From contig WREP01000012.1 of NCBI GenBank assembly GCA_009779265.1, forward strand, positions 1-59,775: 59,775 nucleotides of DNA. Reading direction: 5' to 3'. The DNA is from Betaproteobacteria bacterium. GTDB lineage: Bacteria; Pseudomonadota; Gammaproteobacteria; Burkholderiales; Rhodocyclaceae. The translations under genes and the position numbers were made by a program. Positions 9,934 through 19,004 of the stretch are shown here, piece by piece; positions within the stretch are counted from its first letter, which is position 1; each line of letters opens with the position of its first letter. The notes below the pieces were generated by a model. That model made no database searches and was not told the origin of the DNA. It saw only the letters and a list, made by a program, of their open reading frames with translations.

Positions 9934-10553
9934 ATGCCTTATCCGTTCCCTCGCAAATCGTCTACATCGTCGATGACGATGCCGCTGTCCGCGACGCCCT
10001 GGCGTTGCTGCTGCGCTCGGCCGGACTATCGGTCGCCACCTTCCCGTCGGCCCGCGATTTCCTGGCCCGCGTCACGCCGCGCGATTCCGGCTGCCTGCTG
10101 CTCGATATCCGCATGCCGGGCATGAGCGGCATCGACCTGCAGGTCGAGATGCACAAGCGGCACATCGAACTGCCGGTCATTTTCCTCACTGGCCTGGGCG
10201 ACGTGCCGTTGGTGGTCAAGGCGATGAAAGCCGGCGCCGCCGATTTCATCCAGAAGCCGCTGGAAGGGCATCGTCTGGTCGCGGCCGTGACCCAGGCGCT
10301 GCAAGAAGATGCCCGGCGGCCGCGCGCCGAGGGCCAGGCCGGCGATCATTCACCGGACGACCGTCTGGCCAGCCTGTCCCGGCGCGAGCAGCAGGTCTTG
10401 CAGGAAATGCTGCGCGGTCGGCAGAGCCGCGAAATCGCCGAGACGCTGTGTATCAGCATCAAGACGATCGAGTTCCACCGCGCCAATATCCGCGAAAAGC
10501 TGGGCGCGACCAATATGGCGGATTTGTTCCGCCTGGTATTCAAACAGGAATAG
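9930..10553 (+). CDS. FixJ/NarL-type response regulator, LuxR HTH
   Basis: 207 residues. The receiver domain has the acidic pair 'DDDAAVRDA' near residue 16, the phosphorylated Asp in '[12 protein letters not shown]', the Thr switch in 'IFLTGLG' and Lys in 'IQKPL'. A LuxR-type HTH follows ('[13 protein letters not shown]', '[21 protein letters not shown]'). It overlaps the kinase gene by 4 nt, so the two are translationally coupled. The nearby palindrome at 8877-8896 is its best candidate binding site. The FixJ-like Tyr/Phe-rich receiver and short linker suit a regulator that dimerises on phosphorylation. Confidence 0.92.
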   Translation: MNALSVPSQIVYIVDDDAAVRDALALLLRSAGLSVATFPSARDFLARVTPRDSGCLLLDIRMPGMSGIDLQVEMHKRHIELPVIFLTGLGDVPLVVKAMKAGAADFIQKPLEGHRLVAAVTQALQEDARRPRAEGQAGDHSPDDRLASLSRREQQVLQEMLRGRQSREIAETLCISIKTIEFHRANIREKLGATNMADLFRLVFKQE

Positions 10554-10575
10554 CATGACCGGGAAGGACAGCATG

Positions 10576-11454
10576 ATGGGCTGGTCGGCGATCCGTGAGA
10601 AAGCCGGCCTTTATGAAAGACTGATGCGTCTGGACAAGCCGATCGGCATCCTGTTGCTGCTCTGGCCAACCCTGTGGGCGCTCTGGTTCTCGTCCGACGG
10701 TCGGCCGGAATGGGCGGTGGTAATGATCTTCATGCTTGGCACCGTGCTCATGCGTTCGGCCGGCTGCGTCATCAACGATTACGCCGACCGCGAGTTCGAC
10801 CGCCACGTCAAGCGCACCTGCGAGCGGCCGCTGACGGCGGGCCGGGTGACGACGCGCGAAACGCTGCTGCTGTTCGCCGCGCTCTGCCTGCTCTCCCTCG
10901 CGCTGGTGCTGGCGCTCGGGCGGCCGCTGGTGATCTGGCTGTCGCTGCCGGCCCTTTTCCTCGCCATCAGTTATCCCTACACCAAGCGTTTCTTCGCCCT
11001 GCCCCAAGCCTATCTCGGCGTCGCCTTCGGCTTCGGCATCCCCATGGCCTACGCGGCGCATCTCGGCACGGTGCCGGGCGAGGGCTGGCTGCTGCTGTCG
11101 GCCAACATTTTCTGGTCGCTCGCCTACGATACCGAATACGCCATGGTCGACCGCGACGACGATCTGCGCATCGGCATCAAAACCTCGGCCATCACCTTCG
11201 GCCGCTACGATGTGCTGGCAATCATGCTGTGTTACGCCGCCGTGCTGACGATCATCGCCAGCGTCGGCTGGATGCGCGCGCGCGGCTGGCCGTTCTTCGC
11301 CGGCCTTGCCGTTGCCGCCGGCATCATGGCCGTGCATTACACCTGGATCCGGGGCCGTGAGCGCATGCCTTGCTTCCGGGCTTTTTTGCACAACAACTGG
11401 GTCGGCGGCGTGATTTTCGCCGGCATCGTCGTCGACTATCTGTTAAAGCCTTAG
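10576..11454 (+). CDS. ubiA: 4-hydroxybenzoate polyprenyltransferase UbiA
   Basis: A polytopic membrane enzyme that attaches the polyprenyl tail to 4-hydroxybenzoate in ubiquinone synthesis. Both Mg-diphosphate-binding Asp motifs are present: NDYADREFD at about residues 70-80 and [12 protein letters not shown] at about 183-196. The start '[20 protein letters not shown]' is typical. A GGGAAGGA ribosome site at 10561-10568 fits ATG at 10576 (7-nt gap, 292 residues); ATG at 10573 and 10555 are in frame and possible. It follows the regulator by about 20 nt, so it may be transcribed from the two-component promoter. Confidence 0.93.
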   Translation: MGWSAIREKAGLYERLMRLDKPIGILLLLWPTLWALWFSSDGRPEWAVVMIFMLGTVLMRSAGCVINDYADREFDRHVKRTCERPLTAGRVTTRETLLLFAALCLLSLALVLALGRPLVIWLSLPALFLAISYPYTKRFFALPQAYLGVAFGFGIPMAYAAHLGTVPGEGWLLLSANIFWSLAYDTEYAMVDRDDDLRIGIKTSAITFGRYDVLAIMLCYAAVLTIIASVGWMRARGWPFFAGLAVAAGIMAVHYTWIRGRERMPCFRAFLHNNWVGGVIFAGIVVDYLLKP

Positions 11455-11458
11455 GTAA

Positions 11459-12010
11459 ATGGTGCGCCTGCTAAAGATCCTCGCGATTATTCTGGGATCT
11501 TCCTGGTTCTTTCCGGTGAGCTGCACCAGCGGCGTAGTCGTTGGCGCTCGTATCATCGCCAAGCTTGACGAAAGACACGTCGAGAGGGGGGATGCAGTTC
11601 ACTCGCCGTTCAAGATCGCTGCCGTGCCGGGCGTGCAGGGATTGCCATTCCGCGTTCTGAGGCTTGACGAAATCAAACCCGATGCTGCGGCAGATGCGGC
11701 GCTGGCATTGAAAAAAGAAAATATCGCGTTCCGAATGCCAGCACAATCAGGCTCGGCGCGTATTGGACAGTCCATGTTCTCGTATCAGGTGCTGGAAGAT
11801 AACGGCCAGGAGCAGTTCATTGAGCTTGTCGAGAAACAGGATGATGGTGACAACACTATTTGGAGCCGTTACAGAGCCACAAGCACTTCCATTTCGCCTG
11901 TCGGGTCGCGGATGTTCTACTTTGGCTATATGTTCGGCGCGTTGCCGTATGCTTTTTTTGGCGCATTGATTCTTTACGGAATCGGGCGTTTCTTCCGGAA
12001 ACGGCTCTGA
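11459..12010 (+). CDS. Small membrane protein of unknown function
   Basis: 183 residues, not recognised. It has an N-terminal hydrophobic helix (residues 5-30), a polar middle of about 120 residues without obvious motifs, and a C-terminal helix ('[25 protein letters not shown]') ending in a basic tail 'RFFRKRL'. The middle probably faces the periplasm. It starts 5 nt after the ubiA stop and precedes ubiD by 32 nt, so it sits inside the ubiA-ubiD transcription unit. Its base composition is lower in GC than its neighbours, suggesting a later acquisition rather than a ubiquinone function. Confidence 0.7.
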   Translation: MVRLLKILAIILGSSWFFPVSCTSGVVVGARIIAKLDERHVERGDAVHSPFKIAAVPGVQGLPFRVLRLDEIKPDAAADAALALKKENIAFRMPAQSGSARIGQSMFSYQVLEDNGQEQFIELVEKQDDGDNTIWSRYRATSTSISPVGSRMFYFGYMFGALPYAFFGALILYGIGRFFRKRL

Positions 12011-12042
12011 CATTCGTTGCAGCCGTTCAAAAGGAAAATTTG

Positions 12043-13518
12043 ATGAAATACCGCGACTTGCGCGACTTCCTGTCGCAACTGGAAAAAATCGGCGAATTGA
12101 AGCGCATCGGCGCGGCGGTCGACACCCATCTGGAAATGACCGAAATCGGCGACCGCGTGCTGCGCGCCGGCGGCCCGGCGCTGCTCTTCGCGCAGGCCAC
12201 CAGTGGCGGACGGCGGCACGACATGCCGGTGCTGACCAATCTGTTCGGCACGCCGCGCCGCGTGGCGCTGGGCATGGGCGAGGAATCGGTGACGGCCCTG
12301 CGCGAGATCGGCAAGCTGCTGGCTTACCTGAAGGAGCCGGAACCGCCCAAGGGCTTGAAGGATGCCTGGGACAAGCTGCCGGTGTTAAAGCAGGTGCTCA
12401 ACATGGCGCCGAAGCGGGTATCTTCCGCGCCCTGCCAGGAAATCGTTTGGGAGGGCAAGGACGTCGATCTCGCGCGCCTGCCGATCCAGCACTGCTGGCC
12501 GGGCGACATCGCACCGCTGATTACCTGGGGGCTGGTGGTGACGAAAGGGCCGCACAAGGCCCGGCAGAATCTCGGCATCTACCGCCAGCAGGTGCTTGGA
12601 CCGAACAAGGTGATCATGCGCTGGCTGCCCCATCGCGGCGGCGCGCTGGATTTCCGCGATTTTCAGTCGACCCATCCGGGACAGCCCTTTCCCGTTGCCG
12701 TGGCGCTTGGCTGCGACCCGGCGACCATGCTCGGGGCGGTGACGCCGGTGCCCGACAGCCTTTCCGAATACCAGTTCGCCGGCCTCCTGCGCGGCGGCAA
12801 GACCGAGGTGACGCAATGCCTCGGCTCCTCCTTGCAGGTGCCGGCATGGGCCGAGATCGTGCTCGAAGGCGTCATCCATCCCGGCGAGACGGCGCTTGAA
12901 GGCCCCTACGGCGACCACACCGGCTATTACAACGAACAGGCCGAGTTCCCGGTTTTCACCATCGAGCGCATGACCCTGCGCCGCGACGCGATCTACCACA
13001 GCACCTATACCGGCAAGCCGCCCGATGAGCCGGCCGTGCTTGGCGTCGCCCTGAACGAGGTGTTCGTGCCGCTCCTGCAAAAGCAGTACCCGGAAATCAG
13101 CGATTTCTACCTGCCGCCGGAAGGCTGCTCCTACCGGATGGCCATTGTGTCGATCAAGAAGCAGTACCCGGGGCACGCCAAGCGCGTCATGTTCGGCATC
13201 TGGAGTTTCCTGCGCCAGTTCATGTACACCAAGACCATCATCGTCGTCGACGACGACATCGACATCCGCGACTGGAAGGAAGTGATCTGGGCGCTGACCA
13301 CCCGCATGGACGCGACGCGCGACACGACCCTGGTCGACAACACGCCGATCGACTATCTCGACTTCGCTTCGCCGGTCGCCGGGCTGGGTTCCAAGATGGG
13401 CCTGGACGCCACCAACAAATGGCCGGGCGAAACCACCCGCGAGTGGGGAAGGACTATCGTCATGGACAGCGCGGTCAAGGCCCGCGTCGACGCGCTGTGG
13501 GGTGAACTGGGGCTGTAA
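12043..13518 (+). CDS. ubiD: UbiD, 3-polyprenyl-4-hydroxybenzoate decarboxylase
   Basis: 491 residues, like E. coli UbiD (497). Starts '[22 protein letters not shown]' at an ATG with AAGGAAAA 8 nt upstream. It has the family's prFMN/metal and catalytic segments, including '[12 protein letters not shown]', '[27 protein letters not shown]' and the C-terminal '[12 protein letters not shown]'. It decarboxylates the UbiA product using prenylated FMN supplied by UbiX, which is not in this window. The neighbourhood of ubiA supports the ubiquinone assignment over other UbiD-family decarboxylases. Confidence 0.95.
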   Translation: MKYRDLRDFLSQLEKIGELKRIGAAVDTHLEMTEIGDRVLRAGGPALLFAQATSGGRRHDMPVLTNLFGTPRRVALGMGEESVTALREIGKLLAYLKEPEPPKGLKDAWDKLPVLKQVLNMAPKRVSSAPCQEIVWEGKDVDLARLPIQHCWPGDIAPLITWGLVVTKGPHKARQNLGIYRQQVLGPNKVIMRWLPHRGGALDFRDFQSTHPGQPFPVAVALGCDPATMLGAVTPVPDSLSEYQFAGLLRGGKTEVTQCLGSSLQVPAWAEIVLEGVIHPGETALEGPYGDHTGYYNEQAEFPVFTIERMTLRRDAIYHSTYTGKPPDEPAVLGVALNEVFVPLLQKQYPEISDFYLPPEGCSYRMAIVSIKKQYPGHAKRVMFGIWSFLRQFMYTKTIIVVDDDIDIRDWKEVIWALTTRMDATRDTTLVDNTPIDYLDFASPVAGLGSKMGLDATNKWPGETTREWGRTIVMDSAVKARVDALWGELGL

Positions 13519-13520
13519 TC

Positions 13521-13552
13521 GGGCTGACCGGCGGTAGGCCGCCGGCCAGCCC
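13521..13552. terminator. GC-rich hairpin between convergent ubiD and maeB
   Basis: GGGCTG...CAGCCC encloses CCGGCGG-TAGG-CCGCCGG. It is 3 nt past the ubiD stop and 8 nt from the maeB stop. No T-run follows on either strand, so it is a strong hairpin but not a classical Rho-independent terminator. It may serve both genes. Confidence 0.55.
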
Positions 13553-13560
13553 CGTGGCCA

Positions 13561-15837
13561 TCAGCGCGCCATGGATTCGACGACGGCCAGCGCCGTCATG
13601 TTGACCAGGCGGCGCACGGTTGCCGTGGCAGTCATCACATGCACCGGACTGGCCGCGCCGAGCAGGATGGGGCCGATGGTGACGCCCTCGCCGCTAACGG
13701 TTTTCAGGAGACTGTAGGAAATGTTGGCGGCGTCGATGTTGGGCATCACCATGAGATTGGCTGCGCCCTTCAACACCGACTCGGGGAAGAGTTTGCGCCG
13801 GATGCCTTCGTCCAGGGCAGCATCGCCGTGCATTTCGCCGTCTACTTCCAGTTTGCCGTCGCTCATCTCCGTCACCAGGCGGGCGGCGGCGCTCATCTTG
13901 CGCGCCGATTCGGAGGGCTCGGAACCGAAGTTGGAATGCGACAGCAGGGCCACTTTCGGCTGAATGCCGAAACGCCTGACTTCCTCGGCGGCGAGCAGGG
14001 TTATCTCGGCGATTTCCTCGGCGCTGGGGTTTTCGTTCACATGCGTGTCGCAGATGAACAGAGAGTGGCCGGGCAGCATCAGATAATTCATCGACGCCAG
14101 GGTGCTGACGCCCTCCCGTTGGCCGATGATCTGGCGAATGACGCCGAGGTGATGGCTGTACTGGCCGGTGGTGCCGCAGATCAGGCCGTCGGCGTAGCCC
14201 AGCTTGAGCAGCATGGCGCCAATCAGCGTCGGCTTGCGGCGCAGTGCTTCCTTGGCCAACGCCGGCGTCACGCCACGGCGCGCCATCAGTTGGTGGTAAG
14301 CCTGCCAGCACTCGCGGTAACGCTCGTCCTGATCGGGATTGACGATGTCGAAATGGACGCCCGGCTTGATGTTCAGCTTGGCCTTTTCGAGGCGTTTCTC
14401 GATGATGTCGGGGCGGCCGATCAGGAGTGGGCGGGCGAATTTCTCCTCGATTATCGCCTGGGCGGCGCGCAACACGCGCTCATCCTCGCCTTCGGCGAAG
14501 ATGATGCGCTTGCCCTGCGCCTGACGCGCGGCCTCGAAAATGGCCCGCATGCCGACGCCAGTGTGATAGACGAATTCCGAGAGCTTGGTGCGATAGGCCG
14601 ACCAGTCGGTGATCGGCCGCGCGGCGACGCCCGAATCCATCGCCGCCTGGGCCACCGCCGGGGCGATCTTGACGATCAGGCGCGGATCGAAGGGCTTGGG
14701 AATCAGGTATTCCGGGCCGAAGGTCAGCGTATCGCCAGGATAGGCCATGGCCACCTCGTCGGTGACTTCGGCTTCGGCCAGTTCGGCGATGGCGCGCACC
14801 GCGGCCATTTCCATCGCCTCGGTGATGCGGGTGGCGCCGACATCCAGCGCGCCGCGGAAAATGAAGGGGAAGCAGAGGACGTTGTTGACCTGGTTCACAT
14901 AGTCGGAACGGCCCGTGGCGATGATCGCATCGGGACAGACCTCCTTGACCAGTTCCGGCATGATTTCCGGCACCGGGTTGGCGAGCGCGAAAATCATCGG
15001 CCGGGCGGCCATCGACTTGATCATGTCCTGAGTGACCACGCCGGCCGTCGACAGGCCGAGGAAAACATCGGCGCCGACCATGGCATCGGCCAGGGCGCGC
15101 GCCTCGGTATCACGGGCGTAACGCGCCTTGCTCTCGTCCATGCCGCCGGGGCGGCCGACGTAGATGACGCCCTTGGAATCGCAGACGATGATGTTCTCGC
15201 GCTTGACGCCGAGATCGCACCACAGGTTGAGACAGGAAATGGCGGCGGCGCCAGCGCCCGAGCAGACGACCTTGATCTCGTCGACCTTCTTGCCGACCAC
15301 TTTCAGGCCATTGACCATGGCCGCGGCCGAAATGATCGCGGTGCCGTGCTGGTCGTCGTGGAAGACCGGGATATTCATCCGCTCCTTGAGCTTCTTTTCG
15401 ATGTAGAAGCACTCCGGCGCCTTGATGTCCTCCAGATTGATGCCGCCCAAGGTCGGCTCCAGCGCGGCAATCATATCGACTAGCTTGTCCGGGTCGTTCT
15501 CGGCCAGTTCGATGTCGAATACGTCGATGCCGGCGAATTTCTTGAACAGGCAGCCCTTGCCTTCCATCACCGGCTTGCCGGCCAGCGGGCCGATGTTGCC
15601 CAGCCCGAGCACGGCGGTGCCATTGGTGACCACGCCGACCAGATTGCCGCGCGAAGTGTAATCGGCGGCAGTGGCCGGATCCTCGACGATGGCCTCGCAG
15701 GCGGCGGCAACCCCCGGCGAGTAGGCCAGGGCCAGATCGCGCTGGTTGGTCAGACCCTTGGTCGGGCGGACGGAAATTTTGCCCGGCGTGGGCAAACGGT
15801 GATACTCAAGTGCGGCGTCGCGTAAATCCTTTTCCAC
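13561..15837 (-). CDS. maeB: NADP-dependent malic enzyme with C-terminal phosphotransacetylase-like domain (MaeB)
   Basis: 758 residues, the size of the hybrid MaeB proteins. The malic enzyme half (1 to about 430) shows '[15 protein letters not shown]', 'GDMIAAL'-type substrate region '[16 protein letters not shown]', '[12 protein letters not shown]' and the NAD(P) Rossmann motif '[12 protein letters not shown]'. The C-terminal half (about 440-758) resembles phosphate acetyltransferase ('[17 protein letters not shown]') and is regarded as an acetyl-CoA-responsive regulatory domain. The enzyme decarboxylates malate to pyruvate, useful when growing on acetate or propionate, in keeping with actP and the propionate genes in this window. 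Confidence 0.95.
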   Translation of the reverse strand: MEKDLRDAALEYHRLPTPGKISVRPTKGLTNQRDLALAYSPGVAAACEAIVEDPATAADYTSRGNLVGVVTNGTAVLGLGNIGPLAGKPVMEGKGCLFKKFAGIDVFDIELAENDPDKLVDMIAALEPTLGGINLEDIKAPECFYIEKKLKERMNIPVFHDDQHGTAIISAAAMVNGLKVVGKKVDEIKVVCSGAGAAAISCLNLWCDLGVKRENIIVCDSKGVIYVGRPGGMDESKARYARDTEARALADAMVGADVFLGLSTAGVVTQDMIKSMAARPMIFALANPVPEIMPELVKEVCPDAIIATGRSDYVNQVNNVLCFPFIFRGALDVGATRITEAMEMAAVRAIAELAEAEVTDEVAMAYPGDTLTFGPEYLIPKPFDPRLIVKIAPAVAQAAMDSGVAARPITDWSAYRTKLSEFVYHTGVGMRAIFEAARQAQGKRIIFAEGEDERVLRAAQAIIEEKFARPLLIGRPDIIEKRLEKAKLNIKPGVHFDIVNPDQDERYRECWQAYHQLMARRGVTPALAKEALRRKPTLIGAMLLKLGYADGLICGTTGQYSHHLGVIRQIIGQREGVSTLASMNYLMLPGHSLFICDTHVNENPSAEEIAEITLLAAEEVRRFGIQPKVALLSHSNFGSEPSESARKMSAAARLVTEMSDGKLEVDGEMHGDAALDEGIRRKLFPESVLKGAANLMVMPNIDAANISYSLLKTVSGEGVTIGPILLGAASPVHVMTATATVRRLVNMTALAVVESMAR

Positions 15838-15981
15838 GGATTCTCCTCGGCGGGTGGCTGTTTTGGAAAACTTGATAGGTTACTCCAACTCCATAATTTC
15901 GTGGGGTCTTAATTGTGAATTACCAAGGCGATTGCGCGGAACCCGCGGTCTGCGGGAGACACCCCGGGAGGTATCATTTCG

Positions 15982-16941
15982 TCATACAGCATCAATATGC
16001 TCATTCGGTCCGGTGGTTTTTTCGATGAAGTAACGCGGTCGCTGCTTGGTTTCGAGATATATCTTGGCCAGATATTCGCCGATGATGCCGATGCACAGCA
16101 ACTGTACGCCGCCCAGCAGATAGATGGGTACCACGGTCGAGGTCCAGCCTGGTACCGCCTGATTGGAAAACAGCTTGATCCACAACGCCCAGAGCGATAT
16201 GCCGAAGCTGCCGGCTGAGATCAGCAGACCGAGGCCGGTTATCAGGCGCAGCGGTGCGGCGGAAAAAGAGGTGATGCCTTGCCAGGCGAAGGCCAGCATC
16301 TTGCGCAGCGGGTATTTCGATTCGCCGGCGAAGCGTTCTGCGCGGTCGTAATACACCGTGGCTGACGGAAAACCGAGTTGGGGGATAATGCCGCGCAGGA
16401 AATAATTGCTTTCGCCATATCCGCGCAGCGCGTCGATGGCGCGGCGGCTGAGAAGGCGGTAGTCGGCGTGGTTGAAGACGATTTCCACGCCCAGACGCGC
16501 CAGCAGCCGGTAGTAGGATTCCGCCGTCAGGCGTTTGAAAAAGGTGTCGGTAGCGCGTTGACGGCGCACGCCGTAGACCACATCCATGCCGGCCAGATGC
16601 GCGTCCACCATCTCTGTAATGGCTTCCAGATCGTCCTGTAGGTCGGCGTCGACGGAAATCACCGCGTCGCCGTCGGCATGGAAGAGGCCGGCCAGCAAGG
16701 CGTTTTGGTGGCCGCGATTGCGCGACAGCTTGACACCGCGCACATGGGGCTGGCTGGCGGCATGAGTTTCGATCAATTCCCATGTCCGGTCACGGCTGCC
16801 ATCGTCGACGAAGATCGCGTGACTATCCGGGCTGATCTTGCCTTGTGCGGCCAGGCATCCGATCAGTTCGAGCAGGCGCTTGATGGTTTCGGGCAGGACT
16901 TCTTCCTCGTTGTAGCAAGGAACGACGATGGAGAGCTTCAT
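15982..16941 (-). CDS. GtrB-like family 2 glycosyltransferase (polyprenyl-phosphate sugar transferase)
   Basis: 319 residues. The GT2 domain starts 'MKLSIVVPCYNEEEVLPETIKRL' and has 'IFVDDGSRD', 'ISVDADLQDDL' (DxD) and 'GMDVVYGVRRQR'. Two C-terminal transmembrane helices ('LITGLGLLISAGSFGISLWALW' and 'VPIYLLGGVQLLCIGIIGEYLAKIY') place it with DPM1/GtrB enzymes that load a sugar on undecaprenyl phosphate. The ATG at 16941 overlaps the gtrA-like stop (ATGA), which fixes the start although the frame extends upstream. Confidence 0.92.
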   Translation of the reverse strand: MKLSIVVPCYNEEEVLPETIKRLLELIGCLAAQGKISPDSHAIFVDDGSRDRTWELIETHAASQPHVRGVKLSRNRGHQNALLAGLFHADGDAVISVDADLQDDLEAITEMVDAHLAGMDVVYGVRRQRATDTFFKRLTAESYYRLLARLGVEIVFNHADYRLLSRRAIDALRGYGESNYFLRGIIPQLGFPSATVYYDRAERFAGESKYPLRKMLAFAWQGITSFSAAPLRLITGLGLLISAGSFGISLWALWIKLFSNQAVPGWTSTVVPIYLLGGVQLLCIGIIGEYLAKIYLETKQRPRYFIEKTTGPNEHIDAV

Positions 16942-17357
16942 TGTCCGGTATCTCCGTTGCGGGGAGCGGGAAGGGGGGATGGGCGCGATGAAAACGTCCA
17001 CCAGCGGTTGACGGCGAAATTCCATGCCAGCGTGCTGATCGTCGCGCCAACCTGGGCAATCAGGTAATGCAGCCCGGCAAGCGTGGTGAACAGCCACATC
17101 AACGCCCCGTTGATCGCCAGTCCCGCCAGCGCGGTGATGGCGAAGCGCGGCGCGGCCTCGCGGTGGCTTCGCGCCGAGGCGAAGGTGAAGCGCCGGTTCA
17201 GCGCGTAATTGAGGGCGGCGCTGAGAACAAAGCCGATGCTGCTGGCAGGCACCGGCGGGACACCCACATTAACCAGCGCGATCAGCAGCGCGTATTGCAC
17301 GGCGGTGGCGATGCCGCCGACGATGAGGAAACGGAACAACTGCCGCGCCAGTGTCAC
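16938..17357 (-). CDS. GtrA-family membrane protein (flippase-like)
   Basis: 139 residues, four predicted helices, with GtrA-family marks 'QLFRFLIVGGIATAVQYALL', 'SIGFVLSAALNYALNRRFTF' and 'NFAVNRWWTF'. GtrA proteins are thought to move lipid-linked sugars across the inner membrane. The GTG start at 17357 overlaps the upstream stop by GTGA, and the gene's stop overlaps the GT2 start. That double coupling argues for one three-protein glycosylation module. A longer in-frame extension to 17585 lies inside the upstream gene and is unlikely. Confidence 0.9.
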   Translation of the reverse strand: MTLARQLFRFLIVGGIATAVQYALLIALVNVGVPPVPASSIGFVLSAALNYALNRRFTFASARSHREAAPRFAITALAGLAINGALMWLFTTLAGLHYLIAQVGATISTLAWNFAVNRWWTFSSRPSPLPAPRNGDTGQ

Positions 17358-18832
17358 GCGAATGTTCGCCGTGACCAGGGCGCCGCCAGATAACAGGCAA
17401 TCAACACTGGCAGCACCCATAATACCGGCCCATGGTATTTGCCGGCGCTCTCGAAAATGCTGTGCAGCGTGAATAGATAGAGCCATAACCACAAGGGCAG
17501 GCGCGCCAGCATCGGCAGGCGCGATCGGGCCGCGCGCATGGCGAGCGCGGCAGCCGCGAGCAACACCCACATCAACAGCCACCATGCGTTGGCGGCGGCT
17601 TTCAGCAACAGGTAAAGCACACTGTTGTTACTGGCCTTGCCGACTTTCAGCGTGCTGTAAATGCCCGCCGCGTCATCGCCCGTGAAGCGGATCTGTTTTT
17701 CCAGCATCAGCGCGGCGAAGTCGGCGGGATGGGCGCGCATCCATTCCAGCGCCAGCCGCTTGCCCTCCTTGTCCTGTTCCAGTTCACCCAGCGCGGACAG
17801 ATCGACCTCGCCGCGCCCGGTATAACCGCCCGTGGCGAGCGGGTTGTTGGCGCGGTACAGATTATCGCCGCCAGTGGTCGATACCAGCACGAACTGCCCG
17901 AACACTTCATAATTCCGCACCGACCACGGCGCTACCACGAGGGCGGCGCCGAGCATGAGCGCGAGCGACAGACCGAGCGCCCGCGGCAATGGCCGCAAGC
18001 TCACAACCAGTAGTCCGGCCATGAGCAGCGGCAGTAATTGCAGTGAAGGCTGCACCAGCATGCAGCTGCCGAGCAGCAATCCCGCGCACGCCAGACGCCA
18101 CGGTGCGGCGCGTTCGAGCAATGCGCTGACGACGAACCAGCATGCCCACGGCAGCAAGGCCACGATCACCGCTTCTTTCTCCGGCATTCCCGCCATGGCG
18201 ACCAGATTGGGCCATACCGCGAACAGCAGGGCGGCCAGGCGCGCGGCCACGTTGCCGCCGAGCAGGGCGGTGATACGGGCCACACCCGTGACGGCAACGA
18301 TGAACAAAACCATGTTCGACGCGATCCAGGCAAGGCTGCCAGTGCCTGCCATCTTCATCCAGGCGGCCAGAAACAGAGGGTAACCCGCGGGCCAATAGGC
18401 ATGGGCGCCCGCCATCTCGTAACTTTCACCGGCGACGAGCCGGCGTGCGAGGTCGACGTAGGTGGCGCCATCCGATCCCGGTTCGGCTGGAAAGGTCAGA
18501 ATCCACAGCAAGCGCAGGGCAAGGCCGATAAGCACGATAAGGACGAGCGGCAAACGCCGCAATGCGGCTTCGACGTGCGGCGACCACGCGGACAGCCTGC
18601 GGGCCAGCATCAGCGCCGCGATGCCAAGGCACAGCATGACGGCGGCGGCAATGGGGAAGAACCATGCCGACACCGCCGAATCTTCACCAAGACCCAGGCG
18701 CAGTATCAGCAGCGGCGTGGAAAAGCAGGCCAGCGCGGCGAGCAGCAGCACAATCGCGTCAAGCCAGCCGCCGCTGAGCAGCAGCAATGCAGGCGAGCGC
18801 AACTGGGAGGGAGAATGGGATTCCACGCTCAT
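17354..18832 (-). CDS. Polytopic glycosyltransferase, GT39/ArnT-like
   Basis: About 492 residues with roughly 11 hydrophobic segments. The first periplasmic loop has 'AEPGSDGATYVDLARRLVAGESYEMAG...YWPAGYPLFLAAW', like the acidic-substrate loop of ArnT/Pmt-type GT-C enzymes that use polyprenyl-phosphate sugars. It is the first gene of the operon, followed by GtrA and GtrB-like genes, so it is probably the transferase that puts the lipid-linked sugar on an envelope acceptor. The start is uncertain: ATG 18832 has little ribosome-site signal, while ATG 18931 has AAGGG upstream and adds 33 residues. Confidence 0.75.
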   Translation of the reverse strand: MSVESHSPSQLRSPALLLLSGGWLDAIVLLLAALACFSTPLLILRLGLGEDSAVSAWFFPIAAAVMLCLGIAALMLARRLSAWSPHVEAALRRLPLVLIVLIGLALRLLWILTFPAEPGSDGATYVDLARRLVAGESYEMAGAHAYWPAGYPLFLAAWMKMAGTGSLAWIASNMVLFIVAVTGVARITALLGGNVAARLAALLFAVWPNLVAMAGMPEKEAVIVALLPWACWFVVSALLERAAPWRLACAGLLLGSCMLVQPSLQLLPLLMAGLLVVSLRPLPRALGLSLALMLGAALVVAPWSVRNYEVFGQFVLVSTTGGDNLYRANNPLATGGYTGRGEVDLSALGELEQDKEGKRLALEWMRAHPADFAALMLEKQIRFTGDDAAGIYSTLKVGKASNNSVLYLLLKAAANAWWLLMWVLLAAAALAMRAARSRLPMLARLPLWLWLYLFTLHSIFESAGKYHGPVLWVLPVLIACYLAAPWSRRTFA

Positions 18833-19004
18833 ACACGCTTGAGATTCAGGGCAGGAGTTTTGCAAGCCTGAACGTACAAGGCTGCCACGGGGCGAAAATT
18901 TGTATGCTCGGCGATTTTGGATGGTATCCATCGACCCTTGGCGCGTCAAATTTGCGTAAATTTTGCACAAGCGCCGCAAGGGATGATGAAAGGCCGGCGG
19001 TTAA

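Noticed and set aside
13639-15483. 614-codon plus-strand frame opposite maeB
   Set aside because: It is the antisense frame of a clear malic enzyme gene.
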